A stretch of DNA of 64,000 bases from Selenomonadaceae bacterium (GTDB lineage: Bacteria; Bacillota; Negativicutes; Selenomonadales; Selenomonadaceae). Shown here piece by piece: positions 26,758 to 37,100 of this stretch (position 1 is its first letter; each line of letters starts with the position of its first letter). The position numbers were made by a program, and so were the translations under genes. Under the pieces are notes generated by a model. That model did not search any database and was not told where the DNA came from. It saw nothing but the letters and a program-made list of their open reading frames with translations. The stretch is taken from the NCBI GenBank assembly GCA_017428215.1, contig JAFRRH010000045.1, positions 62,001-126,000 on the forward strand, read 5' to 3'.

Positions 26758-27640
26758 TTATTCACCTCTCAAGACTATCGCGGGGTCAAAAGCTGTGGCA
26801 ATGCGCACGGGAATTAAACTAGCCACGCCCGTAACGATTATCGACAGTACGATTGACAGAATCGCAATCGACACGGAAAAATAAGTGTCGCGCCCAAAAA
26901 CTTGCAAGCTGACTGACTGCGCAAATAAATATCCTAAACCGCTACTGAAAAGTCCGCCGAACGCTCCGAGCAAACAACTTTCGCTGAGAAACTCGCGGAT
27001 AATACTTTCATTCGCCACGTCCAATGCTTTTTTCAAGCCGATTTCCTTACTCCGTTCAGTCACAACCGCCATCATCGTAGTTGTTACGCAGATTAAAGTT
27101 AAAACAAGGACAATCGCCTTTACGAGCAAAACGAGTACTTGTAATTTGCTTAGCACGTTGAATTCAGAATTTGTAATTTGTTGGACGAGTTGTGGCTGAA
27201 TTCCGGTCACACCCGCAGGAATTTTTTTTCGATTTCGTGGAGGCTGTCACCTTCGGCAACGACGCTGAATTGCGCGATTGAAACCTGCGCGGGCTTTGAA
27301 ACGATTTGTTGCAGTTCATTCAGATTTATAAAGGCGAATTCCTCTTCTTTGCCGCCAGTCGAAACAATGCTGCTGACGACGTATTTTTTCATGGCGGTAT
27401 TTTCACCCGCGCTGATTGTGACTTTCTGCTCGATAATTTCGCTCGGTTCGTAAGGTGAAAAAATTTTGGCAAGCTGTGCGCCGATTAAAACTTCGCGCTC
27501 GCCAGGATAATTTCCCTCAATTTGCCAATATGGGCTGACTTTTTGCACTTCGACAAAATCCGTGCCGCCCATCAATATATACTGCTTGTTAATTTCAAGT
27601 CGCTCGTATAAAAATGGATTCGCGCCGATGATTTCTTGTC
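26758..27640 (-). pseudogene. Broken ABC transporter permease (FtsX/MacB type), second copy
   Basis: Two frames separated by a shift near 27210 together give the middle and C-terminal part of an FtsX-type permease: EVLIGAQLAKIFSPYEPSE and NLNELQQIVSKPAQV in the first, then a helix (VLLVKAIVLVLTLICVTTTM), VTERSKEIGLKKALDV and the last helices ending PVRIATAFDPAIVLRGE. The N-terminal membrane helix is missing and the 5' end joins the preceding permease remnant. Confidence 0.8.
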
Positions 27641-28579
27641 CAGATAATCAAAAGAATCACACCCAGATTTGTCGCGCCGATTGCCTTTAAAAGCCCCAAC
27701 TCGCTACTGCGTTCCATGATGTTCGCGCTGACTAAATTTGAAACGCCAAGAGCCGTTGACAGCAAACTTAACGCCGTTATCAGCAATATCAGCAGTTGAG
27801 TTTTCTCTAAAATTTTTCCTTCGGATTCGGCGATTTGTCTAACCGGTCGCGCTGATGAATTGGCAATGACTTCCTCAATCTGGTAAGCAATCGCGCTAAC
27901 GTACGCCGTGCAATACCAAATTTCTTTTTCTTGCTGACTAAATAAATCGGGATTGGCAACCGCTTTGCGTGCCAAATCGTTTTCGGGCGTCATTTTGTAT
28001 GGCGGCAAGATTAACGAGCAGTTGATTATCTTCATCGCCGCCGCTCGATAGAATGCCGCTGATAGAAAATTCGCCGCCATTGAACTTTAGAACGTCGCCG
28101 ACATGAAGATTTTTTTCCGCCGTGAGTTTTTGCCCGATTAAAGCTTGCGAGTCATTTGCGGGATATGCGCCGTTAACTTTTCACCACAACTTCATTTCGG
28201 CGATACCTGTTGAAAAAGTTTCGCCCGTCGGCAAAGTCATTTCGTGATTAAACCAAGTGCCCGACGCAGAAATTTTTTCGCCGCTTGAAAGTGTTAAAGT
28301 CCCGTCGAGTTACGGAGCAAACGCTACGATATTATTTGTCCAGAAAATAGTTTTTATCTTGCCCAAGTCGTTTTCGTTTAAATATTCGTGAGCCTCCAGC
28401 CCGTAAACATCTTTGAGCAACGCAGAATTTTTCGGCGTGATTGTGATATTCGTGCCGTAAGCTTTTAGCTTCTGATTAACCTTGTCGCCGACGTCGAACA
28501 TGACATTTAGCATTGCCGCCGCCAATGAAACGCCAAGTGCGACCGTCGAATCAAAAAAATTATTTGGCGAATTATGCAC
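27641..28579 (-). pseudogene. Broken ABC transporter permease (FtsX/MacB type), first copy
   Basis: Recognisable as VALGVSLAAAMLNVMFDV, then KLKAYGTNITITP, then LDGTLTLSSGEKISASG, GQKLTAEKNLHVGDVLKF and, after a frameshift near 28000, QIAESEGKILEKTQLLI and NIMERSSELGLLKAIGAT. In-frame stops lie after VAFAP (about 28310) and after AEMKLW (about 28180). The last helices are replaced by sequence from the second permease. The N-terminus fuses to the end of the upstream membrane-protein remnant. Confidence 0.8.
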
Positions 28580-29106
28580 GCAACGAAAATTACTACGAAT
28601 ACGAATTTTAATCTAGATTGGTTGAGAGCGTCCGCCGTCTTGTAAATCATAAACGAACTTACGAAAGCAAAACTCGCGCCGCCCACAAATACTAAAATTT
28701 TTGTCAAAAATTCAACCGTGAAATAATCTCCCAGTGCCGCGGTAACCGAACCAGTCGGAATAAGCCACAATTTAAAGCCGTGATAAAAAACAGCGTCAAA
28801 ACGGCGGCGATTGAAATTTTCATCTGTGCGGAGAAATTTGGACAGTATCACCGCTTCGGTAATCAACGTTATAAAAGTCGCGAATCCTTCCAAAAGTTCA
28901 CGGCTGACAGCGTTGAGCGTCTCGACTCTTACGACTACTAAAAATATTGACAGCTAAAATCCCCACTTCAACGCGAATCGAAAAGATTTTTTATAATCAT
29001 CGTGTGGCAATCGGCGAATCAATACAAATAAAATGCCGAGCGGAACGCCTAACATCAAGCTTTCCTCCATTGAGGGGATAAATTGTTGCAGAAAAGTTTG
29101 GAACAA
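28507..29106 (-). pseudogene. Broken membrane protein of the FTR1-associated DUF2318 type
   Basis: From a TTG behind AGAGGTG: FQTFLQQFIPSMEESLMLG, VPLGILFVLIRRLP, then a TAG stop after ALKWGF (about 28954), then in the same frame VVVRVETLNAVSRELLEG and further membrane helices ending at CIIRQ, where permease sequence begins. The family's C-terminal cysteine-rich domain is gone. Assignment rests on the helix pattern, the RELLEG motif and the FTR1/P19 neighbours. Confidence 0.6.
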
Positions 29107-29235
29107 AGTTTCACCTCTGAAAAATATTCCACGCCGAATATCGACAGGGAAAGATTTTTACATAATAATTTTGTCGGACAAATTTTTTTGGTGTCATTTG
29201 ACACTAATTTTTTTATTAAATTTTAAAGCGGCTTA

Positions 29236-29516
29236 TCATTTGCGTAGCGTGTAGTTGAAAGTCCATTTCATAACAACGGATTGTTTCCAGAAACGACCTT
29301 TTACGCCTGTGTCTTCGTCGGTGTGCAGAGCGTAACCTTCAGGTGTGTAGAAAAGGAATTCGCAATCGTAAGTTCCTGCGCTATGCATTTTAACGTTTGC
29401 GCTGTAATGTGGACCGTCGTCCGTGCTCATCGGCATAAAAGTTCCGGTAATCGGACCTTGAGGATCTCCGCCGCGCATGTTGCCATCAAACTTTTAACCT
29501 TTTTAGGCATAAACAT
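29236..29516 (-). pseudogene. Truncated P19/Tp34-type periplasmic iron-binding protein
   Basis: The intact C-terminal 80 residues carry GTFMPMSTDDGPHYSANVKM, TYDCEFLFYTPEGYALH and VKGRFWKQSVVMKW, closely like P19, which binds iron and copper in the periplasm and works with FTR1. Upstream is a good ribosome site and MFMPKKVKSLMATC, in another frame, so the signal peptide and first half of the domain are deleted. Confidence 0.8.
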
Positions 29517-29576
29517 AAATTACAACTCCTCAAATAAAATTTTTTTCTATATCAACGGAATTTTTCTGTGAATAGC

Positions 29577-30695
29577 TTAATCAACTTCCGCCGCTTGACG
29601 TTTACGCCAAATAAATGCACCAACGCCCAAAATTAACAGCGCGACTTGCAAAACGAATGTCTCGACCGTCGGATAAATTCCCAATACGTCGATTGTCGGC
29701 ACTCCTTAAAGTGGGGTTTGTCCTAATACGCCGCCTTCTTGCAGTTCACGAACGCCGCCGCCAGCAAACGTTATCGCAAGCAAATACATCAACACACTTG
29801 TAAATAGGAAAAACGGCTTCAGCGGGATTTTCAAGACGCCTTTTTGCAATGCGAAGAATAAAATTGCAACTACGACACAGCCAGCGACAAATCCCGCCCA
29901 AATCATTTCTACAACACTCGACGAGTTATTGAACAGGGCTTGATAGAATAGAATTACTTCTGCGCCCGCGCGATAGACCGCTAAAAATGCCGCCAATGCC
30001 AAAGCTTTTGCCTTGCCGCTTGTCATTGATTTATCAACCATGCCTTGAATATATTGTTTCCAAACTTTTGCGTCCGCCTTACCGCCGAGCAACGCGCTTG
30101 TTCCAATCAATACCACGACCGCGAAAAGTGCCGTTGCGCCCTCTAAAATTTCGCGACCTGCGCCTGCCGTCGTCGACTCAATCATTGACGTGAACAGATA
30201 CGCCGTCGCGAAGCTTGCAATTATTTCGGCTATCATTGCGTTATAAACTGTGTCCAAATGTTTTTCGTTGCCGCTCTTTTTTATATAGACGATTATCGCG
30301 ACGAGAACTAAAATTGTCTCCAAGCCCTCGCGAATTAGAATCAAGAACGCGGGCAAAAACGACGCCCAACCTCCGCCGACACCGTGAGTATTTTGGAGCG
30401 CGTCGACATTTCATAAACCATTTGAATCAGCGTTTCGGCTTCCTGCTCAACTTTTTCGAGAGGGTCACCGGCAATCATAGCTTTTTACTTCGTAAAATGG
30501 ATATTAAGTCAAACCAACGGATTTACTCGACACATTGACGCGCAAAGTTGATTCGAGACCTTCTTTTTCGTAAATATCGTAGTAAGCGTCGTTAATTTTA
30601 TCTTTAGCGGCGCGACCTTCACCAGGTTTGATTTCGGGCGGTGGAGTCTCTTCGACAAAAACCGGTTCAGGAATTTGGAATTCCTTAATGAACAA
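29577..30695 (-). pseudogene. Broken FTR1-family ferrous/ferric iron permease
   Basis: The N-terminal periplasmic part (INDAYYDIYEKEGLESTLRV) ends in a stop after SVGLT. AGDPLEKVEQEAETLIQMV follows, then a frameshift near 30400, then the permease PAFLILIREGLETILVLVA with the iron-binding REGLE motif and the second motif region VYRAGAEVILFYQAL. A TAA interrupts it after GQTPL (29706) and the same frame continues VPTIDVLGIYPTVET to a normal end. The 5' end, including any signal peptide, is lost four bases from the stop of the next gene. Confidence 0.85.
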
Positions 30696-30698
30696 AAT

Positions 30699-31781
30699 TT
30701 ATTGCAAACGCTTAACTTTGTCGCCATAAATCGTTTTAAAGTCGTCGCGCATGGAAATTTTTATCCAACCGTTCTTTTCGGCAAGTGCAACGCATTTATT
30801 TGCCTTGTCAATGTTGCCAAATTCGCGTTCGGTGTCGTCGCAGATGACAAAAAACGCCAAACTCTTATATTTATTGCCAGTTATCGTGTAATTCAGCATG
30901 GAAGTATCGCCGCCGCTGTTGCCGAACGCCAAAACCGGTTGCTTGCCAATTTCGTGCTCAATCGCGACGACTTTATTCATTTTTAAATTCTTTTGAGTGA
31001 GTCCGCCGCGAATTAAATAATCATCGTGGCGATATGCATAGTCATCAGCGGAAATTTCGCCTTGATTAGCCGCAAAAATCGCAGGATTCGTGCCGATTAC
31101 CTGATTGTAAGGGATTTTCAGCACTTCAGAACCCATTACGCGCATTGCCGGACGGTCTGAACCTGTCACAATGTACACCGTGAATTGATTCGCCTGCAAA
31201 TATTTGATTACCTCGACCATTGGCAAGTAAAATGCCTCGCCCCATTTTAAATTCGTCAGACCTTCAACCGGTTTTTGCATAAATTTGCGCACGTAAGCCT
31301 CATAATCTTTAGGCGTCATGCCCGAGAAGACTGATTCTTGCGATTTTGCCTCGCCAATGTCAATTCCTTTTGGAAATTTGCCAGTCATGAAGTGTCCAGC
31401 GCGAATTTCGGAGTCTACCATCTTTGCATACTTCAAATCTTCTGCCGACGGCGTAAAATTCGGGTCGTTAAGGGCGCGTTCCAAGTAAAGCATCCATTCA
31501 AAGTAGCACGGCATGGTTTCCCCGATAAAAGTTCCGTCCATATCGAATACCGCAAGCCTATCCTCGACCGGAATAAAATTTTTAGACTTCTTATCGGTCA
31601 CATCGGTTACAAATTTGACTAATTTTTGATTCGCGACGGAATTTTTCGTCCAATACTTGAAATCCTTAGCCTTTTTGACTTGAATTTTAGCAATTTGTTC
31701 GCGGGGCATGGCGTCAACCACTCCGAATGAACCTAGCGCAATCAATCCCGCCGTCAAGGCCGCCACAATTTTTTTACGCAT
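30699..31781 (-). CDS. Exported HAD-superfamily phosphatase
   Basis: 360 residues. A Sec signal peptide (MRKKIVAALTAGLIALGSFGVVDA) precedes a HAD domain: motif I VFDMDGTFIGE near residue 101, motif II VYIVTGSDRP near 205, and motif III/IV LAFGNSGGDTSML near 290. It resembles phosphoserine-phosphatase-like secreted phosphatases; the substrate is unknown. GGAGGCG lies before the ATG. The stop is four bases from the iron permease remnant, so a deletion may have removed the original downstream spacer. Confidence 0.85.
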   Translation of the reverse strand: MRKKIVAALTAGLIALGSFGVVDAMPREQIAKIQVKKAKDFKYWTKNSVANQKLVKFVTDVTDKKSKNFIPVEDRLAVFDMDGTFIGETMPCYFEWMLYLERALNDPNFTPSAEDLKYAKMVDSEIRAGHFMTGKFPKGIDIGEAKSQESVFSGMTPKDYEAYVRKFMQKPVEGLTNLKWGEAFYLPMVEVIKYLQANQFTVYIVTGSDRPAMRVMGSEVLKIPYNQVIGTNPAIFAANQGEISADDYAYRHDDYLIRGGLTQKNLKMNKVVAIEHEIGKQPVLAFGNSGGDTSMLNYTITGNKYKSLAFFVICDDTEREFGNIDKANKCVALAEKNGWIKISMRDDFKTIYGDKVKRLQ

Positions 31782-31885
31782 ATTTTTATCGCCTCCAAAT
31801 ATACTTTAGCAAAAAATTTTAGCTCCGTCAACGAAAAACCTCCGACTCGCCGTCGAAAGTTTTTTTATTATTTGTTGTTTTAATT

Positions 31886-31914
31886 ATTATACAATTCTTT
31901 GTAGAAGCTGTCTA
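31886..31914 (-). promoter_or_regulatory. Promoter of the exported phosphatase gene
   Basis: Minus strand TAGACA (31914-31909), 17-base spacer, TATAAT (31891-31886). The -35 hexamer lies inside the inverted repeat TGTAGA-5-TCTACA (31900-31916). The mRNA leader would be about 100 bases. Confidence 0.6.
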
Positions 31915-31916
31915 CA

Positions 31917-31950
31917 GAAAAAAAGACCGCGCAAATTTTTCAGCGCAGTC
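31917..31950 (-). terminator. Terminator of the formate dehydrogenase operon
   Basis: Minus strand GACTGCGC and GCGCGGTC arms with an AT-rich loop, followed by TTTTTTT. Confidence 0.8.
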
Positions 31951-31979
31951 AAAAAAGTTTTTTATATGGCGTTAAAGTT

Positions 31980-32678
31980 TTATGCGGCTTTACGAGCGGC
32001 GTCAATTTCTTTCTTAGTGACGACGCCTTTTTTAATGAGTTCGTCGACCCAAGCTCCGTGATGATGAACCGCGTAATCAGCGTGAATGGAGCCGTCAGTC
32101 ATGCCGCGCAACGATTGAGGATTTTGTACGATGGCAAGATAAATATGCGCCAGAGCCGCCGCAAATCCTAAGCCAGCCGCTATCGAGTGAATCGGAATCA
32201 TCCAGGCGCGAATCGAATTATCAATGACGCCGTTGCCAACCCACATAATTAAACCACTAACAACGAGTACCAGCCACAGGAACGCTTGCAGAAGAATATT
32301 AATTTTTTCGCCGCCGTTGTAGAAACTTTGCTTAGGCATACTCGGATGCATACCGAAAAGCGTCAACGGGAATTTGAGCAGGAAAATTAAATCGTCCGAA
32401 TTAAAACTGAATGCCTGCTTAAAAAGTGTGCCGTAACCTTCGCGGGCGGAAAGCAGTCCTATAATCGGTGTCACAATAAAAATTACCGCAAAAAATCTGT
32501 GAAGATATTGCAATGTCTTCGCGCCGAAAATGTTGTAAATGAACAGAAAAGTATCAGCGTAAAGCGGCAGAGCCGTGAGGAACAGCATTAAAAATGAAAT
32601 TGCGTTGAGCCAATGACACAGCATAAACATTTTTTTATGGCGCGGCACGTAGCGATTGTCGATTAACATTTCCGTCAC
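31980..32678 (-). CDS. fdnI: Formate dehydrogenase cytochrome b subunit
   Basis: 232-residue membrane subunit of the FdnI/FdoI type. Four membrane helices are visible (starting near residues 20, 54, 115 and 150), with histidines in helix contexts HWLNAISFLM, LHRFFAVIF and IHSIAAGLGFAAALAHIY as expected for haem b ligands. It passes electrons from the Fe-S subunit to quinone. The GTG start overlaps the stop of the Fe-S subunit gene (GTGA), so translation is coupled. Confidence 0.9.
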   Translation of the reverse strand: MTEMLIDNRYVPRHKKMFMLCHWLNAISFLMLFLTALPLYADTFLFIYNIFGAKTLQYLHRFFAVIFIVTPIIGLLSAREGYGTLFKQAFSFNSDDLIFLLKFPLTLFGMHPSMPKQSFYNGGEKINILLQAFLWLVLVVSGLIMWVGNGVIDNSIRAWMIPIHSIAAGLGFAAALAHIYLAIVQNPQSLRGMTDGSIHADYAVHHHGAWVDELIKKGVVTKKEIDAARKAA

Positions 32679-33460
32679 GCTCCTCTCTTGCCGATTAATT
32701 TATTCAAGACCATTAAGCCGGCGAGACCTGCCGCCGCTCCGACGCCCGCAATTTTTCCAATCGGGCGAATGTAATCTTTCCACAAGTCGATTGATTCGGG
32801 AGTTTTAGGATCTTTAGGCAAGCCGTAAACTTCGGGCGGTTCCGGCAAAACGTACATCATATGCGTACCGCCGACGCCGTTGGGGTGCACGCCGTAAAGT
32901 TGCGCGTTCGGGTGATTCATGCGAACTTCTTTAAGCCGTTCTTCGGCAAGTTTAATCATTGCGGCTTTTGTACCGAAACTTATCGCCTCTGCCGTGCAAG
33001 TTTTCGCGCAGGAAGGAATCATACCGTGTTCGATTCTGTCAAAACACAAATCGCATTTGGTAGATTTATTTCGTTCGGGGTCGATTCGCGGAACATTGAA
33101 CGGGCAATTCGTTCTGCAGTAGCCGCAACCAACGCATTTATCCTCGTCGATAACAACTGCGCCGCTTTCCTTTTTAGAAATCGCGTTTTCGGGACAGCCG
33201 AGCATACACGCGGGCTTTTCGCAGTGCATACATTGAAATTTTATAAAGTCCCAGTGAAATTTGCCGCCCATGTCGGTGCGTTCATTCATTTTAATTAAGT
33301 TCCACGTTGTCGGCGTCAAGTCAGCGTGTGATTGATATTGCCCTTTAAACGGCGTAGACATATCAGCGGGCAAGTCGTGCCACTGTTTACAAGCGACCAT
33401 GCACGCCCGACAAGCTGAACACCGCGCAACGTCGTGAAGCATTGCCATTTCCCTAGCCAT
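32675..33460 (-). CDS. fdnH: Formate dehydrogenase iron-sulfur subunit
   Basis: 261 residues with four [4Fe-4S] motif groups: CSACRACMVACKQW (about 14), CMHCEKPACMLGCP (about 76), CVGCGYCRTNCP (about 108) and CDLCFDRIEHGMIPSCAKTC (about 135). A C-terminal hydrophobic helix (VGAAAGLAGLMVLNKLIG) anchors it, as in FdnH. It carries electrons from the catalytic subunit to the cytochrome. TTGGAGGTG lies before the ATG. Confidence 0.93.
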   Translation of the reverse strand: MAREMAMLHDVARCSACRACMVACKQWHDLPADMSTPFKGQYQSHADLTPTTWNLIKMNERTDMGGKFHWDFIKFQCMHCEKPACMLGCPENAISKKESGAVVIDEDKCVGCGYCRTNCPFNVPRIDPERNKSTKCDLCFDRIEHGMIPSCAKTCTAEAISFGTKAAMIKLAEERLKEVRMNHPNAQLYGVHPNGVGGTHMMYVLPEPPEVYGLPKDPKTPESIDLWKDYIRPIGKIAGVGAAAGLAGLMVLNKLIGKRGA

Positions 33461-33477
33461 TTATATCACCTCCAAAA

Positions 33478-34176
33478 TTATTCAAGTTCGACGGCTCCGC
33501 ACTTGTGCAAATTTTTTTCTTCCGCAAGCAAATCTAAATGCAGTGTCGTCCAATCAAGCAGGTAAATATTTTCTTCGTCCTCGTCGCAATAAGTTTTCAA
33601 ATAAACTTGGCACTCGTCGCACACGTCCAAACGAATTTTTTTGTCCAATTCGAGAATGTGAATCCGTTCCAAATTTTCATTGCCGCAATACGGACAGCCC
33701 ACGCGCCGCCAATGCCATAACGTTTGGCAACCGCCGCATAAAAGATACCGTGCCCGCCCCTCGTTAAATTTTTTAAGTTGAGCCATAACGGGGCGTCGCC
33801 CGCATATCGGACAATAATTTTCTTGCCAATCGTCGCGTTCCCAAAATTTTAATTCGTTCGGAACAAGTTTATCGACAGCCGCCCAAAAAATTTTCCGCGA
33901 TAAAATTTCGTCGGATTTTTCTTGGCGTAAAAATTTTTCGGCAAGTTCGCGGGGCAAAAATTTTTCTGTAGTGTCTAGGACTTGCGATTGAAATTTTTCT
34001 TGCTGAAGTAACGGAATTTTTTCTGCCCTAACCAGTTCCAAAACTTTTTCACGCGGCGGCAAGTCAAGCGGCTGAACTTCTGCCAAATCTTTTTCCAGCT
34101 TGAAATGAAATTCTGCCGTCTCTCGTAAGAAATCATTTTCCGCTAGATATTTTTCCAGAGTTTTTATCTTGCCCAT
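33478..34176 (-). CDS. fdhE: Formate dehydrogenase accessory protein FdhE
   Basis: 232 residues. The C-terminal half has rubredoxin-like metal sites: CPICGRRP, LLCGGCQTLWHW, CPYCGNENLERI and VCDECQVYLKTYC. FdhE is needed for formation of active respiratory formate dehydrogenase, probably by interacting with the catalytic subunit before Tat export. It lies between the catalytic and Fe-S subunit genes, an unusual but functionally sensible position. Confidence 0.92.
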   Translation of the reverse strand: MGKIKTLEKYLAENDFLRETAEFHFKLEKDLAEVQPLDLPPREKVLELVRAEKIPLLQQEKFQSQVLDTTEKFLPRELAEKFLRQEKSDEILSRKIFWAAVDKLVPNELKFWERDDWQENYCPICGRRPVMAQLKKFNEGRARYLLCGGCQTLWHWRRVGCPYCGNENLERIHILELDKKIRLDVCDECQVYLKTYCDEDEENIYLLDWTTLHLDLLAEEKNLHKCGAVELE

Positions 34177-34179
34177 GAC

Positions 34180-37100
34180 TTAAGCCTTTTTAATATCAAT
34201 TAAGCAAGCTTTGAACTCCTGCGACTGCGCGTTGGGGTCGAGGGCGTCAATCGTTATGTAATTTCCGCTTGGTCCCGTCGAAAGTCCTTTGAAGCCCCAG
34301 TTATACGGTTGCCACGTCACGAAAACTTCATTGCCGTTAATCCAAAGCGGCTTGATTCGGTCGGTGACCATAGCTTTTTCCTTAATCTGCGCACGAACTG
34401 AACGGACAATAACTTCGTCGCCGTTCTTAATGCCGAGTTTTTCCGCAAGTTTTTTGGGCATTTCGATAAACGGCTCCTTGACAAGTTCGTTGAGCCAAGT
34501 AATGTGCCTCGTAATTGTTCCCGAACACCAATGTTCGCAAATACTGGAGCTACACAAAACGTAGGGGAATTCGTCTTTAGTGCCGATTTTTTGCAAGTCA
34601 GGCATACGAGGATAAATTACGCACGGACTAAATTGCGCGTTCGGATTCATGTGCAAAGCGTTATTCGTCGGACTTTCAACCGGCTCATAAAATTCTGGGA
34701 TTGGTCCGTCAACGGGCGTAGAGGAGCTGTCACGAGTCTCGCCGTTCTCAACGTCTTTATAACTTGCCGCGAAAATTCTGCCGACACCCTCGCCAACCAT
34801 GCGGAACGGCTTTTGACCGGCGGGCGTATCAGGTCCAGCTGTCAAGCTTCCAACGTCGGGACGGTCGTAGCCTTTCCACATTTTAGCGGCGGCGTCCCAC
34901 CAAATAATTTTTTTGTCGGGGTTAATCGGATTGCCGTGTTCGTCGCACGAGGCGCGGTTGTAAAGCAAATGAATATTATCGGGCCACACCCAGCCATAAT
35001 TCGGATAAATGCCCATGTTGCCTTCGTCCTCTTGTCCGCGCCGCTTAGCCATGTGAACGCCGCCTTCACGAGTAACGCCCGCATAAATCCACATGCCAGA
35101 ATTCGTCGTGCCGTCGTCTTTAATCTCGCCGATACCGTTCAAAAGTTTTCCCGTTGATAAATCATAACCATTAACCTCGCGCATGATGTGTTCAACCATG
35201 TGTTCTTGCGGATAATTCCACGTCAACAGCTTAATAATCTGATCTTTTGGGTCGGTTGAGTCAGCGTAGAGTTCACGAATTTTTTTCCACAGCATATCAA
35301 GAATCAAATAATCGGGCTTTGAATCGCCGAGCGGGTCGGGACCTTTCATGCGCCATTGAATCATACGCATTGAATTTGTCATCGTGCCTTCGCGTTCCAA
35401 ATACGAACACGCGGGCAAGAAAATAACTTCCGTCTGAATATCTTTTGGGTCAATCGGGTCGCCTTCGGGACTGTCAGGACGTTCCCAGAAACTCGCCGTC
35501 TCATTAAGATACAAATCCTCAACAATAACGCTGTCAAGCTTGCGCATTCCCCTGTGAACGTTGCCAATATTCGGATTAGAGACCATCGGATTTTGTCCCG
35601 CGAAGTAAATGCATTTCATCTTGCCTTCGATAGCTTTTTCAAACTGAACGTAAATCGAATCGTTTTGCGTCGTGTTTCTAATCGGTAAAAGTCCAAAGCA
35701 GTAATCGTTTTCCTTAGTCGCGGCATCGCCGAACCACGCCTTAAGCAGATTAATTAAAAATTTTGCACGGAAGGTACCAGAGTTGTGCGTCCACTTCGCG
35801 AGCGTATTAGTTTTTTCGGTCGGCCAGGGCAAATATCCCGGAAAATATTGAAACATAATTCCATAGTCGGTCGAGGCTTGAACGTTCGGTTGTCCGCGCA
35901 TAGCGTCAATTCCGCCGCCAGGTACGCCGATATTGCCGCGCAGAAGTTGCAGAACCGTAAAGCACCGAATATTTTCAACGCCAACGGTGTGCTGCGTCAT
36001 GCCGAGCGCGTACATAAACACAGCGGGCTTGATACTCGAATAAATTTCCGCCGCCATTTTAATATCAGCGACGCTTGCGCCCGTTATCGCCGAAACTACT
36101 TCAGGAGTATAACGTTCGTAATGTTTTTTAAGAATGCTCATTACGGTATTCGGTGCGAATAAATCTGCAGAACGCATTGGCTTGCCGTTTGCGTCAACTT
36201 GATATTTCCACGTCGTCATATCGTATTTGCGAGTATTTTCGTTATAGCCGCTAAAAATTCCGTCGTCGAAACCAAAGTTCGGGTCAATCAACATGTAAGC
36301 GTTGGTGTGCAAGCGGATATATTGCTCATCATATTTTTTATTTTGGATAACGTAATTGATAATCGCGCCAAGAAATGCAATATCAGTGCCAGGTCGAATT
36401 TGGATAAAATAATCGGCAATCTTAGAAGTGCGCGTAAAACGAACGTCGACATGCACAATCTTTAAGCCGTTCTTTTTAGCCTTCATGAGATTTTTCAAGC
36501 CCATTGGGTGACACTCGGCAATATTGGAGCCTTCAACCCAAGCGAGCTTAGTATTTTTTAAATCGTACCAAGGATTAGTCATTGCGCCGCGTCCAAAGGC
36601 AGCACTCATCGCGGGCGGAGTGTTAGCGTGGCAGACGCGAGTTTGATTATCGAGAGACATTGCGCCGAGCGAGCGGAAAATTTTCGTAAGCTGATAACAT
36701 TCCTCGTTGTTGACTTGCGAGCCGCCGATAAGCCCGATTGCGTCCGTGCGATTAACTTTGACGGATTCGCCGTTAATCGTTTCGGTGTCAATCCAGTTTT
36801 CGTCGCGAGCTTTCTTGAGAGCACGAGCCGCCCGCTCAATCGCCTCGTCCCAAGAAATTTCTTGCCACTCCGTCGCGCCCGGTGCACGATACATCGGTTT
36901 AGTTGTGCGGTGAGTAGCGTCGTTTGGAATTTGCGCGTAGCCTAAACCTTTAGGACAAAGCCCGCCGAAATTTACGGGGCAATCGTCCGCGCCCTCCAAC
37001 TGAATCAATTTGCCGTCCTTGACGTAACCAATTTGTCCACAGCCGCAAGCGCAAAAGTGACAGACAGAAGTAAATTCCCTCGCGCCCGTCAGCTTGAACG

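Noticed and set aside
26210..26884. Long plus-strand reading frame over the end of the PfkB gene and the decayed region
   Set aside because: It overlaps the PfkB gene in another frame and runs antisense to recognisable NusG-II, ATPase and permease remnants. It has no ribosome site and its translation resembles no protein.
29000..29260. Mobile element explaining the damage in the iron operon
   Set aside because: No transposase, terminal inverted repeats or target duplications were seen; the damage is point changes and deletions.
36600..36660. Selenocysteine codon in the formate dehydrogenase catalytic subunit
   Set aside because: The codon at the catalytic position is TGC (Cys), and no in-frame TGA exists in the gene.
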